Positions 34,061-44,128 of a stretch of 64,000 bases of DNA are shown here, one piece after another. The stretch spans positions 186,001 through 250,000 of the forward strand of contig CAVVFZ010000034.1 in the NCBI GenBank assembly GCA_963747555.1, written 5' to 3'. The notes under the pieces are model-generated. The model searched no databases, was not told the origin of the DNA, and saw only the letters and a list, made by a program, of their open reading frames with translations. This DNA is from DUZB01 sp963747555 (GTDB lineage: Bacteria > Desulfobacterota > DSM-4660 > Desulfatiglandales > Desulfatiglandaceae). Positions within the stretch are counted from its first letter, which is position 1. Each line of letters begins with the position of its first letter. A program made the translations under genes and the position numbers.

Positions 34061-35590
34061 ATGAACATTGGAACCCTGTTGAGCAGGCACGCCCGGTATC
34101 AGCCGGACAAACTTGCTCTTATTTTTGAGAATACCAGGTGGTCGTACAGCGAATACAATCGGAGTGTAAACCGCCTGGCAAACGCATTGATTGACTTGGG
34201 AATAAAAAAAGGGGATAAGATCGCCACCTTACTTCCCAACTGCCTGGAGTTGCTTGAGGTGTACTGGGCCGTCGCGAAAATTGGTGCGGTCGTCGTACCC
34301 ATGAGCACGCTGCTTTTGAACAAAGGCCTTATCTCCCTCCTCAACGATTCGGATGCGGTCATGATTATCGCCAACTCCCATTTCGTGGACACCCTGAACC
34401 AGATCAGGGAAGACCTTCCCGGGATTCCTCATGACGGATACATCCTGACAGACGGCCCGGATACCCCTGGTTTTCAAGACTATCACGGTCTTAAGGCCTC
34501 GGCAAGGGGGCGCAATCCTGAAGGCATTCAAATCTGTGGCGATGATATGTACAACATCATCTACAGCAGCGGCACAACAGGCGACCCCAAAGGCATCGTG
34601 CACAGCCATGATGTGCGCGCCATGTACTGCACCCTGTTTTCTTCCATTTTTCGCATGACTCCCGAAAGCGTTATCCTTCATTCGGGCGCCATTGTATTTA
34701 ACGGCGCCTTTGTTACGCTCATGGCCTCCATGTTTTTGGGGGCCACCTATATTCTTCACCGGCAATTCGACACGGAAGACTTCATCGAAACGGTCAGGAA
34801 AGAGAAGGTGACCCATGTGATGATGGTACCTGCCCAGATCGTTGCGGTTCTTCATTCTCCCGGTTTTTCCGGCGAAGCCCTTTCCTCTTTGGAAATGATC
34901 TGTTCCGTGGGGGCGCCCCTGCACAGAGAACATAAGGAGGAGTTGATCAAGCACCTGCCGGACCGGCTTTATGAACTCTATGGTCTCACGGAAGGATTCC
35001 TCACTATCCTCGACAAGAATGACTATATGACCAAGACCGGTTCCGTCGGGGTTCCCACTTCATTTTATGATATGCGAATCGAGGATGAAAACAGAAACGA
35101 GGTTCCACCGGGCGAGGTGGGGGAAATCGTGGGAAAGGGACCGACCCTGATGGTGGAATACTACAAACGCCCCGATCTCACGGAAAAGGCCATCGTAAAT
35201 GGCTGGCTCTATACCGGAGATATGGGGTACGTGGACGAAGATGGCTTCCTGTACCTTGTCGATCGGAAAAAGGACATGATGATTTCCGGGGGTGTGAATG
35301 TTTACCCCCGGGATATCGAGGAAATTATTGTTCAGCATCCTGCCGTGATGGAAGCCGCCGTGTTCGGTGTTCCAAGCGACAAATGGGGCGAATCCCCTGT
35401 TGCGGCCGTTACACTTGCGAGTCCCGGGGAAATTGGGGAAAAGGAGCTGGCGGACTGGATTAACGCGCATGTGAGCGCAAAATTCCAGCGTGTCCAGAAG
35501 GTGATCATTATGGATGAATTTCCTCGAAATATCGCGGGAAAGACGTTGAAGCGGGTCATGCGGGACGATTTTTTATCCGAGACGGCGTGA
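34061..35590 (+). CDS. AMP-dependent acyl-CoA synthetase/ligase
   Basis: A 509-residue ANL-family enzyme that activates a carboxylic acid to its CoA thioester with ATP. Motifs: the P-loop-like YSSGTTGDPKGIVHSH (residues about 167-182), the adenine-binding YELYGLTEGF, YTGDMGYVDEDGFLYLVDRKKDMMISGG with the hinge aspartate, and the late lysine in RNIAGKTLKR. The substrate is unknown; medium-chain or aromatic acids are both possible. Position directly after the TRAP genes suggests that it acts on the imported acid. Confidence 0.9.
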   Translation: MNIGTLLSRHARYQPDKLALIFENTRWSYSEYNRSVNRLANALIDLGIKKGDKIATLLPNCLELLEVYWAVAKIGAVVVPMSTLLLNKGLISLLNDSDAVMIIANSHFVDTLNQIREDLPGIPHDGYILTDGPDTPGFQDYHGLKASARGRNPEGIQICGDDMYNIIYSSGTTGDPKGIVHSHDVRAMYCTLFSSIFRMTPESVILHSGAIVFNGAFVTLMASMFLGATYILHRQFDTEDFIETVRKEKVTHVMMVPAQIVAVLHSPGFSGEALSSLEMICSVGAPLHREHKEELIKHLPDRLYELYGLTEGFLTILDKNDYMTKTGSVGVPTSFYDMRIEDENRNEVPPGEVGEIVGKGPTLMVEYYKRPDLTEKAIVNGWLYTGDMGYVDEDGFLYLVDRKKDMMISGGVNVYPRDIEEIIVQHPAVMEAAVFGVPSDKWGESPVAAVTLASPGEIGEKELADWINAHVSAKFQRVQKVIIMDEFPRNIAGKTLKRVMRDDFLSETA

Positions 35591-35624
35591 TCGGTCCTGT
35601 TTGAACGTTTTAGGGAGAAGAAAT

Positions 35625-36599
35625 ATGAAACTGGAAGAAATACAAAACATTGGTGTTCTTGGATCGGGTATCATGGGACACGGCATTGCCCAGAGCTTCC
35701 TCATGGGAGGCTATCCTGTGATGCTCTATGATATCGGGGAATCAATCCTGGCGACCGCCAGGTCGCATATCCAAAAAAACCTGGAACGTTTTTGCCGTTC
35801 CGGCCTCCTGAAAGAAGAAGAAATCCCCCCATGTCTTCAAAGGCTTTCCACCACCACGGACCTGAAGAAAGCGGTTGCCGGAATGGATTTTATCGTGGAG
35901 GCCGCCCCTGAAGTCCTGAATCTCAAACAAGAGCTTTTTGAGCAGATAGAAATCTTTGCAGGGGAAAATACCATCATTGCCACGAACACATCGTCCCTCA
36001 CCCTCGGAGAGATCAGCACCAGGGTCAGGAACAAGGGCAGGCTGGTGGTTACCCACTGGTTTAATCCTCCTCACATCGTACCCGTTGTGGAAGTGGTAAA
36101 AAACGAGAACACCAGCGATGAGACAGCAGACATCGCCTATGCGCTGCTGGAGAAGATCAAAAAACTGCCGGTGAAAATCAACCGAGAAATCCCGGGCTTC
36201 ATTGTCAACCGGATCCAGATTGCCATGGTTCGAGAAGTGCTCGATCTTTTTGAACAGGGCGTGGCAAGCGCCTCGGATATCGACCGGGCCGTCAGGGGGA
36301 GCATCGGTTTTCGGCTGGCCAGCATCGGCCCTCTGCTCACCATGGATCTGGGAGGCCTCCAGGTCTGGTACAATGTCTTTCAAAACCTCTTGCCGGTGAT
36401 CCGGAGCTCAACAAAAATTCCCGATGTGCTGGAACGCCTGGTTGCCGAAGGGAACAAAGGAATTCAGAGTGGAAAGGGGTTCTACGATTATGCCGTAGAT
36501 TTTTCCCAGACGGGCCTGGACAAGGCAATCCATCAGCGGGATCAGGAGTTCCTGGACCGTCTGAAGCATCTATATCTGGAGAAAGCCGATGCTAAGTAA
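35625..36599 (+). CDS. 3-hydroxyacyl-CoA dehydrogenase
   Basis: A 324-residue NAD-dependent enzyme. The Rossmann start is IGVLGSGIMGHGIAQSFLMGGYPVMLYD. DFIVEAAPE, ATNTSSLTLGEI and THWFNPPHIVPVVEVV (catalytic histidine in the THWF motif) follow, then the helical C-terminal domain with GFIVNRIQIAMVREVLDL. It oxidises a 3-hydroxyacyl-CoA to the 3-oxoacyl-CoA. ATG 35625 follows AGGGAGAAG; the open frame reaches 35601. It overlaps the next gene by 11 bp. Confidence 0.92.
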   Translation: MKLEEIQNIGVLGSGIMGHGIAQSFLMGGYPVMLYDIGESILATARSHIQKNLERFCRSGLLKEEEIPPCLQRLSTTTDLKKAVAGMDFIVEAAPEVLNLKQELFEQIEIFAGENTIIATNTSSLTLGEISTRVRNKGRLVVTHWFNPPHIVPVVEVVKNENTSDETADIAYALLEKIKKLPVKINREIPGFIVNRIQIAMVREVLDLFEQGVASASDIDRAVRGSIGFRLASIGPLLTMDLGGLQVWYNVFQNLLPVIRSSTKIPDVLERLVAEGNKGIQSGKGFYDYAVDFSQTGLDKAIHQRDQEFLDRLKHLYLEKADAK

Positions 36600-38586
36600 A
36601 ACAATCACAGAGGGAACCCTGTTATGGGAGCCTTCTGAAGCGCTAAAACGCGCGGCCAATATCACGAAATTCATGGCCTGGCTCAAAGAGAAAAAGGGGC
36701 TGGAATTTCAAGATTACAATGCTCTCTGGCAGTGGTCTGTAACAGAGATAGCGGATTTCTGGGAATCCCTCTGGGATTTCTACGAGATTATCGCGTCCAA
36801 ACCCTACCATAAGGTCCTGGATGGAAAGATGCCCACGGCCAGATGGTTCCAGGGATCGGAACTCAATTATGTGGAACATGTTTTTCGTCGCAAAACGACA
36901 AAACACCCCGCACTCCTGTTTCAATCGGAGATTACCCCTCTCACGGAAATCTCCTGGGACCAACTCTACGGACAAGTTTCCTCGGTGGCAACCTCCCTCC
37001 GGGATCTCGGGGTAAAAAAGGGCGATCGGGTCGCCTCCTTTATGCCCAATATTCCTGAAACCCTGGTTGCGTTTCTTGCAACCGCAAGCATCGGCGCCAT
37101 CTGGTCAAGCTGTTCACCGGATTTCGGAACACGAAGCGTCATCGATCGGTTTCTGCAGATCGAGCCCAAAATCCTTTTTGCGGTGGATGGGTATTCCTAT
37201 GGTGGAAAAGCCTTTGAGCGTCAAACGGCCGTTGCCACACTGCAGGAGGTTCTGCCCTCTCTCGAGAAGACCATCATGGTTCCCTACCTTAATAGAAATG
37301 TCGGAACCGAAGAGTTTAAAGGCCTTAAGAAGATCCTCCTCTGGGACGATCTCTTAGGGAAAACAACCGATCTGATCTATGAACAGGTGCCCTTCGACCA
37401 TCCCATCTGGGTGGTTTACTCCTCGGGAACCACCGGGCTGCCGAAAGGCCTTGTCCACGGTCACGGCGGCATCCTGATCGAATTCATGAAATTTCAGGGG
37501 ATTCAGATGGATACCCACGCAGGAGACCGTTTCTTCTGGTTCAGCACCACCGGTTGGGTCATGTGGAATATTGTTCAGAGCTCCCTTCTTATGGGCGCCA
37601 CCCCCGTTCTTTATGACGGAAGCCCAGGCTATCCGGACATGGATGTACTGTGGGAGCTGGCTGAAAAAGCAAAGGTCACCGTTTTCGGAACGAGTGCGGC
37701 TTTTATTACGGCCTGTATGGGTGAGGGGATGAAACCCGGTGAAAAGCATGATCTGAGCAACCTCAAAGTTGTGGGGTCTACGGGATCTCCACTCCCTCCG
37801 GAAGGTTTCAAGTGGGTCTATGAGCATGTAAAGAAGGACGTATGGTTAGCCTCGGTAAGCGGAGGTACGGATATCGTGAGCGGGTTTCTGGCTTCTTCCC
37901 CTCTGTTGCCGGTACATGCCAGCGAACTTCAATGCAGGGGACTGGGCATCAAAGCCGCAGCCTTTGATGAAGAGGGCAATGAATTGCTGGATCAGGTGGG
38001 GGAACTCGTTGTCACGGAGCCTATGCCGTCCATGCCCTTGTTTTTGTGGAACGATACGGATAACAAGCGCTACCTGGAAAGCTACTTCGACCTGTATCCG
38101 GGTATCTGGAGACACGGGGACTGGATCAAGTTCACGCCGAGGGGCAGCGCAGTCATTCTGGGGCGATCCGATTCCACCCTCAATCGCCAGGGTGTTCGAA
38201 TGGGAAGCAGTGAGATTTATAGCGTCGTGGAAGATCTTCCCGAAATTGCAGACAGCCTCATCGTAGGGTTCGAAGGCCCAGATGGGCAGTACCATATGCC
38301 CCTTTATGTTGTTCTTAAAGGAGATGCCCTACTGGACGATGCCTTGAAAAGCAAAATCAACAAGAGCATTCGAAGCGCCCTGTCGCCGCGGCATGTCCCG
38401 GACAGCATTCACGCCATTGGGGAAGTTCCTCACACCTTGAACGGAAAAAAACTGGAAGTGCCCGTCAAGAAAATCCTTGCCGGTTTCCCTGTGGAAAGGG
38501 CCGTTAATGTGGATTCCATGGCAAATCCCGGGGCGATTGACTATTTTGTGAACGCGGCCCGAGCGTTTGAAGAGAAAAGGAGATGA
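36589..38586 (+). CDS. Acetoacetate-CoA ligase-like enzyme
   Basis: A 665-residue member of the acetoacetyl-CoA synthetase branch of the ANL family, as judged by length, the N-terminal ACS-type domain (LWQWSVTEIADFWESLWDFY), IGAIWSSCSPDFGTRSVIDRF, and the motif VYSSGTTGLPKGLVHGHGG. The C-terminal domain carries the late lysine in LNGKKLEVPVKK. It would make acetoacetyl-CoA from acetoacetate, or act on a similar 3-oxo acid, which fits the hydroxyacyl-CoA dehydrogenase beside it. The stop overlaps the next start (ATGA). Confidence 0.88.
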   Translation: MLSKTITEGTLLWEPSEALKRAANITKFMAWLKEKKGLEFQDYNALWQWSVTEIADFWESLWDFYEIIASKPYHKVLDGKMPTARWFQGSELNYVEHVFRRKTTKHPALLFQSEITPLTEISWDQLYGQVSSVATSLRDLGVKKGDRVASFMPNIPETLVAFLATASIGAIWSSCSPDFGTRSVIDRFLQIEPKILFAVDGYSYGGKAFERQTAVATLQEVLPSLEKTIMVPYLNRNVGTEEFKGLKKILLWDDLLGKTTDLIYEQVPFDHPIWVVYSSGTTGLPKGLVHGHGGILIEFMKFQGIQMDTHAGDRFFWFSTTGWVMWNIVQSSLLMGATPVLYDGSPGYPDMDVLWELAEKAKVTVFGTSAAFITACMGEGMKPGEKHDLSNLKVVGSTGSPLPPEGFKWVYEHVKKDVWLASVSGGTDIVSGFLASSPLLPVHASELQCRGLGIKAAAFDEEGNELLDQVGELVVTEPMPSMPLFLWNDTDNKRYLESYFDLYPGIWRHGDWIKFTPRGSAVILGRSDSTLNRQGVRMGSSEIYSVVEDLPEIADSLIVGFEGPDGQYHMPLYVVLKGDALLDDALKSKINKSIRSALSPRHVPDSIHAIGEVPHTLNGKKLEVPVKKILAGFPVERAVNVDSMANPGAIDYFVNAARAFEEKRR

Positions 38587-39065
38587 CTATGACTGAAAAG
38601 GCCTTTCAAGATTACTACCCGGATGATTTTGCCCATTGCTACGGCTGTGGAAGGTTGAACGAAGATGGTCTGCAATTAAAGAGTTACTGGGATGGAGAAG
38701 AAACCGTTTGTCGTTTTCATCCGCGCCCCTATCATACGGGTGGCTTTCCAGGATTCGGATATGGAGGACTGGTGGCATCTCTTCTCGATTGTCATGGCAC
38801 CGCTTCCGCGGCCGCTGCAAAGTACAGGGAAGAAGGCAGGGAGATGGGAACGACCCCACCTCTGCGGTTTGTGACGGCTTCATTAAAGGTCGATTTTCTG
38901 GCCCCCACGCCCATTGACACGGTTCTGGAGGTCCGTGGGACGATCAAGGAGGTAAAGGGGCGAAAAGTCACCGTGACAGAGACCCTCTCGGCAAAAGGAA
39001 AAATTGTCGCAAAAGGAGAGGTCATTGCCGTCCTGATTCCTGAAAATTTCATGGAGGGAAAATAG
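38583..39065 (+). CDS. Hotdog-fold acyl-CoA thioesterase (PaaI-like)
   Basis: A 160-residue hotdog protein. The core is FHPRPYHTGGFPGFGYGGLVASLLDCHGTASAAAA, with the DCHG segment in place of the usual catalytic region, then the strand FVTASLKVDFLAPTPIDTVLEVRG and a last strand IVAKGEVIAVLIP. It may release CoA from products of the operon. The N-terminal HCYGCGRLNEDGLQLKSYW with its two cysteines is common in this subgroup. It is the last gene of the TRAP/acyl-CoA operon and ends 7 bp from a convergent gene. Confidence 0.86.
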   Translation: MTMTEKAFQDYYPDDFAHCYGCGRLNEDGLQLKSYWDGEETVCRFHPRPYHTGGFPGFGYGGLVASLLDCHGTASAAAAKYREEGREMGTTPPLRFVTASLKVDFLAPTPIDTVLEVRGTIKEVKGRKVTVTETLSAKGKIVAKGEVIAVLIPENFMEGK

Positions 39066-39072
39066 AGCATCC

Positions 39073-41235
39073 TTATCCCCTTTCTATGAGCTCCTGATAA
39101 AGCATCTCCATATCCTTCAAGAGCCGTTTTTCCGAAAACTGCTCTTCAACGAACAGGCGGGCCCGCTCGATTCGCGCGGACGTTTCTTCCGAATCCATGT
39201 CCATGAGAAATTCCAGACCCTCTGCAAAACCGGCGGCATCCCCTTTTTCGCAGAGGATTCCTCTTTCATGGATCTTGAAATGATTTTTTGACCGCCCGTC
39301 CGTTTGTTCCCCCAAAAGATCTGGAACACCACCCACTTCCGTGGCGATCACGGGAACGGAGGATGCCATAGCCTCAATCATGGAAAAGGGCGTTCCTTCG
39401 TTAAGGGAGGTAAGAGCCAGGATATCCACGTCGGCATAGACCATGGGCAGGTTTCTCATCCACCCCAGGAACCGTACGTGGGAATCAATCCCCACATTCT
39501 TACAATAAGTTTCGAGCCCTCCTCGCAATTCTCCGTCTCCTACCACTAAAAAAAAGACCTTTCGTTCCGGATCACCGTCTATTAACCGTTTGGCGGCTTC
39601 AAAAAACATCTGGTGGTTCTTTATGGGAACAAGGCGACCGATAATCCCTATAATTACGGTGCTCTTGTCAATCCCAAGCCTCTGTCGGAGCTCTCCTTTG
39701 AATTTCCACGATGAAAGAAATGGGGCCAGATCAAATCCAAGAGGGATGGTCTTGATGCGATCGGCCGTTGTAATTTTGAATTTTTCGGACAGGTCTCTTT
39801 TCTGGGAATCACTGATGGCCACGATCACGTCGGTGCCCCTTGCCAACAGCCGTTCGACCCATACGAAGGCAGAAGATTTTATTTTGCTGAAATATCCTTC
39901 AAAAACATGGCCATGGAACGTATGAACGGTTCGGATTTTTTTCCTATAAATCAAATTATACAGGATCACTGCCAGTCTTGCAGTGGTCCCGGCCTTGGCG
40001 GTGTGCGTGTCCACGATTTGCGGATTTTCAGCGCGAAGGAGGGAAAAGATCTTGAAGAAGGCCTTCAGATCCAGCAATGGCCGGATCTCGCGCTGCAGCT
40101 CATCGATAGCTATGGGCTTTTCGTCCAGGGAATCGAAGAGGTAGCTCATATCTCCTTCCTGATGGGATATCTTCCCGGTCACAAGAATGGAGTGGAATCT
40201 GCTTGGGTTGAGCCCTTTCGTCAGTAAATATACGTGTATGGAGGGACCGCCTATATTCAGTCTGGCGATGAAACGGAGCAGCTTTATCCGTCCGTCGGGA
40301 GGTGAATATGCATTTTTTCCACCATGGGAAACGCTCAGCAGACGATGGAACAGAAACGATATGCCCTGGGAGCAGATGACGAAGAAGAAACGGTACAGGA
40401 GCCCCCAGAAAATGAGTGGCCTCAGAAAGGAGTGGGGCGACCTGGCATGCTTTTCAAAAAGGCGATAAATGCTCTTGTGAAATTCCAGCACGGATCGAAA
40501 GATGTTTTTATTGCTGCTGACTCCCGCAAAATGAACGACGGAAGACCTTGGAAAATAAATCACCTTCCATCCGCTCTGCCACATGCGGCGGCACCAGTCT
40601 GCATCTTCCCAGTACATGAAGAACCGGGCATCCAAGGGACCCACGTTTTCTATGGATTCTCTTCGCACCATCATACAGGCCCCTGACACCCAATCCACCG
40701 GCATGGGGGTAAAACCATCAGACCTGCTTGTCAAGATATTTTCCCGGGTGATCGGATTGTCCGGAAAAAATCTCGTGAGGATTGATCTTCTACCAAAGAG
40801 CGCGGTGAGCAGGGTCGGAAAGGCCCTTGCGGATCCTTGGACGGTCTTGTCAATGTCCAGGATTCTCGGTCCGACTATTCCCACCTTGCCGTGTGTATTC
40901 ATGTATTCCAGGACCGGTTTGAAAAAGCCTGGAGAGACAATGGTGTCCGGGTTCAGGATCAAAATGTAAGGAGCAAAACCTTGGAAAATGGATCGGTTGA
41001 TAGCCCGAGCGAACCCCAGATTGCTGTCGTTTTTGATTAAATGCACATCGGGGAAAAGAACGCTCACCCGATCGACATTATCTCCGGAAGCATTGTCCTG
41101 CACCCAGATATGGATTGTCAGCCCTTGGGAAGCGTCATAAAGGGATCTCAGACATTGCAGGAGGTGGTCTGTACTGTTGTAATTAACCACAATGACATCC
41201 ACATGAGGACTGTCCACAATTTTCATATCCTTCAT
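39073..41235 (-). CDS. Two-domain glycosyltransferase, GT2 fused to GT4
   Basis: 720 residues with two separate transferase domains. Residues about 10-270 are a GT2 domain (VIVVNYNSTDHLLQCL, LILNPDTIVSPGF, DWVSGACMMVRRESI, MYWEDADWCRRMW). A short hydrophobic link follows (ICSQGISFLFHRLL). Residues about 325-715 are a GT4 domain with RTVHTFHGHVFEGYF, GIIGRLVPIKNHQMFFEAA and the EGTPFSMIEAMASSVPVIATEVGG signature. The frame is open to 41295, but ATG 41235 overlaps the stop of the preceding gene as ATGA. It probably adds two sugars to one glycan. Confidence 0.9.
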   Translation of the reverse strand: MKDMKIVDSPHVDVIVVNYNSTDHLLQCLRSLYDASQGLTIHIWVQDNASGDNVDRVSVLFPDVHLIKNDSNLGFARAINRSIFQGFAPYILILNPDTIVSPGFFKPVLEYMNTHGKVGIVGPRILDIDKTVQGSARAFPTLLTALFGRRSILTRFFPDNPITRENILTSRSDGFTPMPVDWVSGACMMVRRESIENVGPLDARFFMYWEDADWCRRMWQSGWKVIYFPRSSVVHFAGVSSNKNIFRSVLEFHKSIYRLFEKHARSPHSFLRPLIFWGLLYRFFFVICSQGISFLFHRLLSVSHGGKNAYSPPDGRIKLLRFIARLNIGGPSIHVYLLTKGLNPSRFHSILVTGKISHQEGDMSYLFDSLDEKPIAIDELQREIRPLLDLKAFFKIFSLLRAENPQIVDTHTAKAGTTARLAVILYNLIYRKKIRTVHTFHGHVFEGYFSKIKSSAFVWVERLLARGTDVIVAISDSQKRDLSEKFKITTADRIKTIPLGFDLAPFLSSWKFKGELRQRLGIDKSTVIIGIIGRLVPIKNHQMFFEAAKRLIDGDPERKVFFLVVGDGELRGGLETYCKNVGIDSHVRFLGWMRNLPMVYADVDILALTSLNEGTPFSMIEAMASSVPVIATEVGGVPDLLGEQTDGRSKNHFKIHERGILCEKGDAAGFAEGLEFLMDMDSEETSARIERARLFVEEQFSEKRLLKDMEMLYQELIERG

Positions 41236-42236
41236 TTTCTTGTAATCCTCATGGCCAAACGTGGAAGAAACCGCTCCTTTACCATGAGTCTCCACAGATA
41301 GACGTTATTCACGGACTTTTCCGATTGAATCCGTCTCCGATTTTTCATAACTCTCTTAAAACGCTTCATGGCATGCCATTTAGCCCTCAAAAAAGGTCCT
41401 GCCATGCCCTTGCACCCGAAATAAAAGAAGGCCGCCAGGTCATACAGGGCATGGGACCATAGGGATCGCAGAAGCAAACCGGACGGCATATTCTGAAAAT
41501 AGACCCATTCAAGGTTGCGATGTCCATAGTATATGGAAATCGCGGAGTCCCTGATAATGCTGGAACTGACCATATGGAACACCTCCGCCGCGGGTACGTA
41601 GAGACATGGGTAGCCGGAAAGCTGTGCTCTGAAACTGAGATCCACGTCTTCGTAGAGCAGGAAGAATTCCGGATCGAAGAAACCCACATGGTCAAGCATT
41701 GCCTTGCGATACAGGGCGGCCGCTGCACAGGCTCCAAAAATGTATTGGGTTTGGGCATAATCTTTCGCCGGCGAACCCCTCCCCCTGAGAACACCGGCCC
41801 CGGCCGTGGAGTAACCGTCCCCTGCTCGATCGATGACTTCCCGATTGTCATAATAAAGTATTCTGGCTGCGGCAAATCCGGCAGCCGGATTGTTTTCAAG
41901 GCTCTCCGTCAGGTGTTTGAGCCACTGGGGATGGGCCACCGCGTCATTGTTTAAAAGGGCGATGTATTTCGTCTTTGCCTGTGACAAGGCCACATTATTT
42001 GCAGCAGCAAACCCCAGGTTCCGAGACAAGGAGATGACCCTGACTTCCGGATAGCGTCCTGAAACAAGATCAACAGATCCATCCGAGGATCCGTTGTCCA
42101 CAAGGATCGTTGAAAAGTCTTGGAATTCCTGCTTTCTCAGGCTTTCGAGACAATCCGGGAGCAGCTTTTTTCCATTCCAGTTTACAATAATTACCGTGAC
42201 AAGATCCTGCACATCGTCTCCGATTATAAAGGTCAA
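41232..42236 (-). CDS. GT2-family glycosyltransferase (rhamnosyltransferase-like)
   Basis: A 334-residue family-2 transferase with the nucleotide-sugar site VTVIIVNWNGKKLLPDCLESL, the DxD-like LLNNDAVAHPQWL and the acceptor-side LLYEDVDLSFRAQLSGYPCLYVP. It resembles the first domain of the fused gene that follows. The start codon appears to be TTG at 42236, overlapping the end of the ClC gene as TTGA; GTG at codon 9 is an alternative. It lies in one strand-continuous run with the ClC and the fused transferase. The glycan made is unknown. Confidence 0.88.
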   Translation of the reverse strand: MTFIIGDDVQDLVTVIIVNWNGKKLLPDCLESLRKQEFQDFSTILVDNGSSDGSVDLVSGRYPEVRVISLSRNLGFAAANNVALSQAKTKYIALLNNDAVAHPQWLKHLTESLENNPAAGFAAARILYYDNREVIDRAGDGYSTAGAGVLRGRGSPAKDYAQTQYIFGACAAAALYRKAMLDHVGFFDPEFFLLYEDVDLSFRAQLSGYPCLYVPAAEVFHMVSSSIIRDSAISIYYGHRNLEWVYFQNMPSGLLLRSLWSHALYDLAAFFYFGCKGMAGPFLRAKWHAMKRFKRVMKNRRRIQSEKSVNNVYLWRLMVKERFLPRLAMRITRK

Positions 42237-44005
42237 TGCAGTTCGATTTCATGGCGGATGACGGCATTGTCGTAAGCAGCCATCACGTCTTTTTCCCGCA
42301 GCGTTCCAATGAGCTTGCGTCCATTTTCTCCCCCGATCACCGGTAGCTGAGAAATCCCCCGCTCGCCCATAAGACCCATGGCGACCTGGATATTATCGTC
42401 CGGTCTCACGGTAACAAGATCGGCAGTGGCCACATCCTTTGCAATAATCAAATAGTTCACCTCTTCCTCTTCGAGCAGAGGACGGATATCCCTGAAAGAG
42501 ATAATGCCCGTTAAATCATTTTCCTTGTTAACCATATGGAGATAGGATACGTTTCTTATCTTAAAGGTGCTGAGCAGACTGACCAGGGGCATGCCTTCGG
42601 GAATGGTGACCACATCCTTTTCCATGATCTGGCGGACTTTGATGTTTTTGAGAATATTCTGTTCAAGACCCTTGGAAAGGTCCACGCCTCTCCGGAGCAG
42701 CTTAATGGTGTAGATCGATCCGGTTTTGAGGGAGGAAGCCACGATCGTGCTCAGAATGCAAGTGATCATCATGGGCAGAATGATCTTATAATTGCCGGTC
42801 ATCTCGAAGATAATCAGAATAGCGGTAATGGGGGCGTGGGTGGTGCCCGCCACAAAAGCCCCCATACCCACAAGGGCGTAAGCCGCAGGAGGCGCGGTCA
42901 TTCCCGGAAAGAAGAGGTTGACGACCCAACCGAAAAAACCGCCCACCATGGACCCCATGAAGAGGGAAGGCGCAAAGATACCCCCGGATCCCCCTGTTCC
43001 AAGGGTAATAGAGGTGGCGGCCATCTTCACAAAAATGAGCGTCAAAAGCAGTGTGCCCGTCATTTGATTCAGCAGGGCCAGGTTCATGGCGCCGTATCCG
43101 ACACCGAACACCTGGGGCCATTTTAGAAGAATGACCCCTAACATCAATCCCCCGATGGCTGGTTTCAACCAATCCGGGATCTTGACGACATCCGAAAGAT
43201 CCTCCGCCTTATACAGGACCGTGATAAAAAGGATACTCAAAAGGCCGGCCAGGATTCCAAGGAACGGATAAATGATCAGCTCCCAGAGAGAAATCAGTTC
43301 GTAAGAAGGGATAACAAAGGCGGGAAAATCGCCAAAATAGTGACGGGAAATGGTGGTGGCCATAACGGATGAAAGGACTACGGGGGAAAAGGCCGCGAGA
43401 CCAAAATCCCCCAAAAGTACCTCCAGGGCAAAAAGCACCCCGGCAATAGGCGCATTGAACGTGGCGGCAATTCCGGCGGCGGCGCCGCAGCCCACCATGG
43501 TTCTGCGTTGCTGGCTAGACATCTTGAAAAGCTGAGATACGCTCGACCCTATGGAAGAACCGATCTGCACAATGGGACCCTCACGCCCCACGGACCCTCC
43601 TGAACCGATACAGATGGCGGAGGCGATAATTTTCACAAAGGCCACCCTCTTTCGAATATGCCCTCCGCGAAGAGATACGGCTTCCATGACCTCCGGAACC
43701 CCATGCCCTTTGGCCTCCCTTGCGCCAAAACGAACCAGAATTCCCACGATCAGGCCGCCCAGGGTGGGCATGCCGATCATAACATAGGTTGGAACAGAGG
43801 CTGCGAAAGTCAGGATATCTTGATCGTTATGGTAAAAGAGATACTGTGCACCCTTAATCACAAATCGGAAAAGCACGGCGCCGTATCCACTCAATATGCC
43901 GATGACGATGGCGATTAGCAGGCTGAAGATATGCTGGTCAGGGCGATATCGCCGGATTCGGTCGATGATGTCTCTGAGATGGATAGTGGGTCTGAAAATA
44001 TTCAT
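42233..44005 (-). CDS. ClC-type chloride channel/antiporter with two CBS domains
   Basis: A 590-residue ClC protein. The membrane part (residues about 20-440) has GSGGSVGREGPIVQIG (the GREGP selectivity motif), ATFNAPIAGVLFALEVLLG with the gating glutamate region, and GTGGSGGIFAPSLFMGS. The C-terminal 130 residues hold two CBS domains (about 460-520 and 530-585) that usually bind adenine nucleotides. It moves chloride or another anion across the inner membrane. The start is at 44005; the selenoprotein gene lies 123 bp upstream on the same strand. Confidence 0.93.
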   Translation of the reverse strand: MNIFRPTIHLRDIIDRIRRYRPDQHIFSLLIAIVIGILSGYGAVLFRFVIKGAQYLFYHNDQDILTFAASVPTYVMIGMPTLGGLIVGILVRFGAREAKGHGVPEVMEAVSLRGGHIRKRVAFVKIIASAICIGSGGSVGREGPIVQIGSSIGSSVSQLFKMSSQQRRTMVGCGAAAGIAATFNAPIAGVLFALEVLLGDFGLAAFSPVVLSSVMATTISRHYFGDFPAFVIPSYELISLWELIIYPFLGILAGLLSILFITVLYKAEDLSDVVKIPDWLKPAIGGLMLGVILLKWPQVFGVGYGAMNLALLNQMTGTLLLTLIFVKMAATSITLGTGGSGGIFAPSLFMGSMVGGFFGWVVNLFFPGMTAPPAAYALVGMGAFVAGTTHAPITAILIIFEMTGNYKIILPMMITCILSTIVASSLKTGSIYTIKLLRRGVDLSKGLEQNILKNIKVRQIMEKDVVTIPEGMPLVSLLSTFKIRNVSYLHMVNKENDLTGIISFRDIRPLLEEEEVNYLIIAKDVATADLVTVRPDDNIQVAMGLMGERGISQLPVIGGENGRKLIGTLREKDVMAAYDNAVIRHEIELH

Positions 44006-44128
44006 TATGGAATCAAGTTATGGAAAACTTAACGCATCCTCTTCAGGGACACTGGCAGAAATGCAGTGACAAGATTCTTTTTGCCGCTGCAACTTGGATG
44101 AACTTTCACTGATCGATGATAGGTCCTT

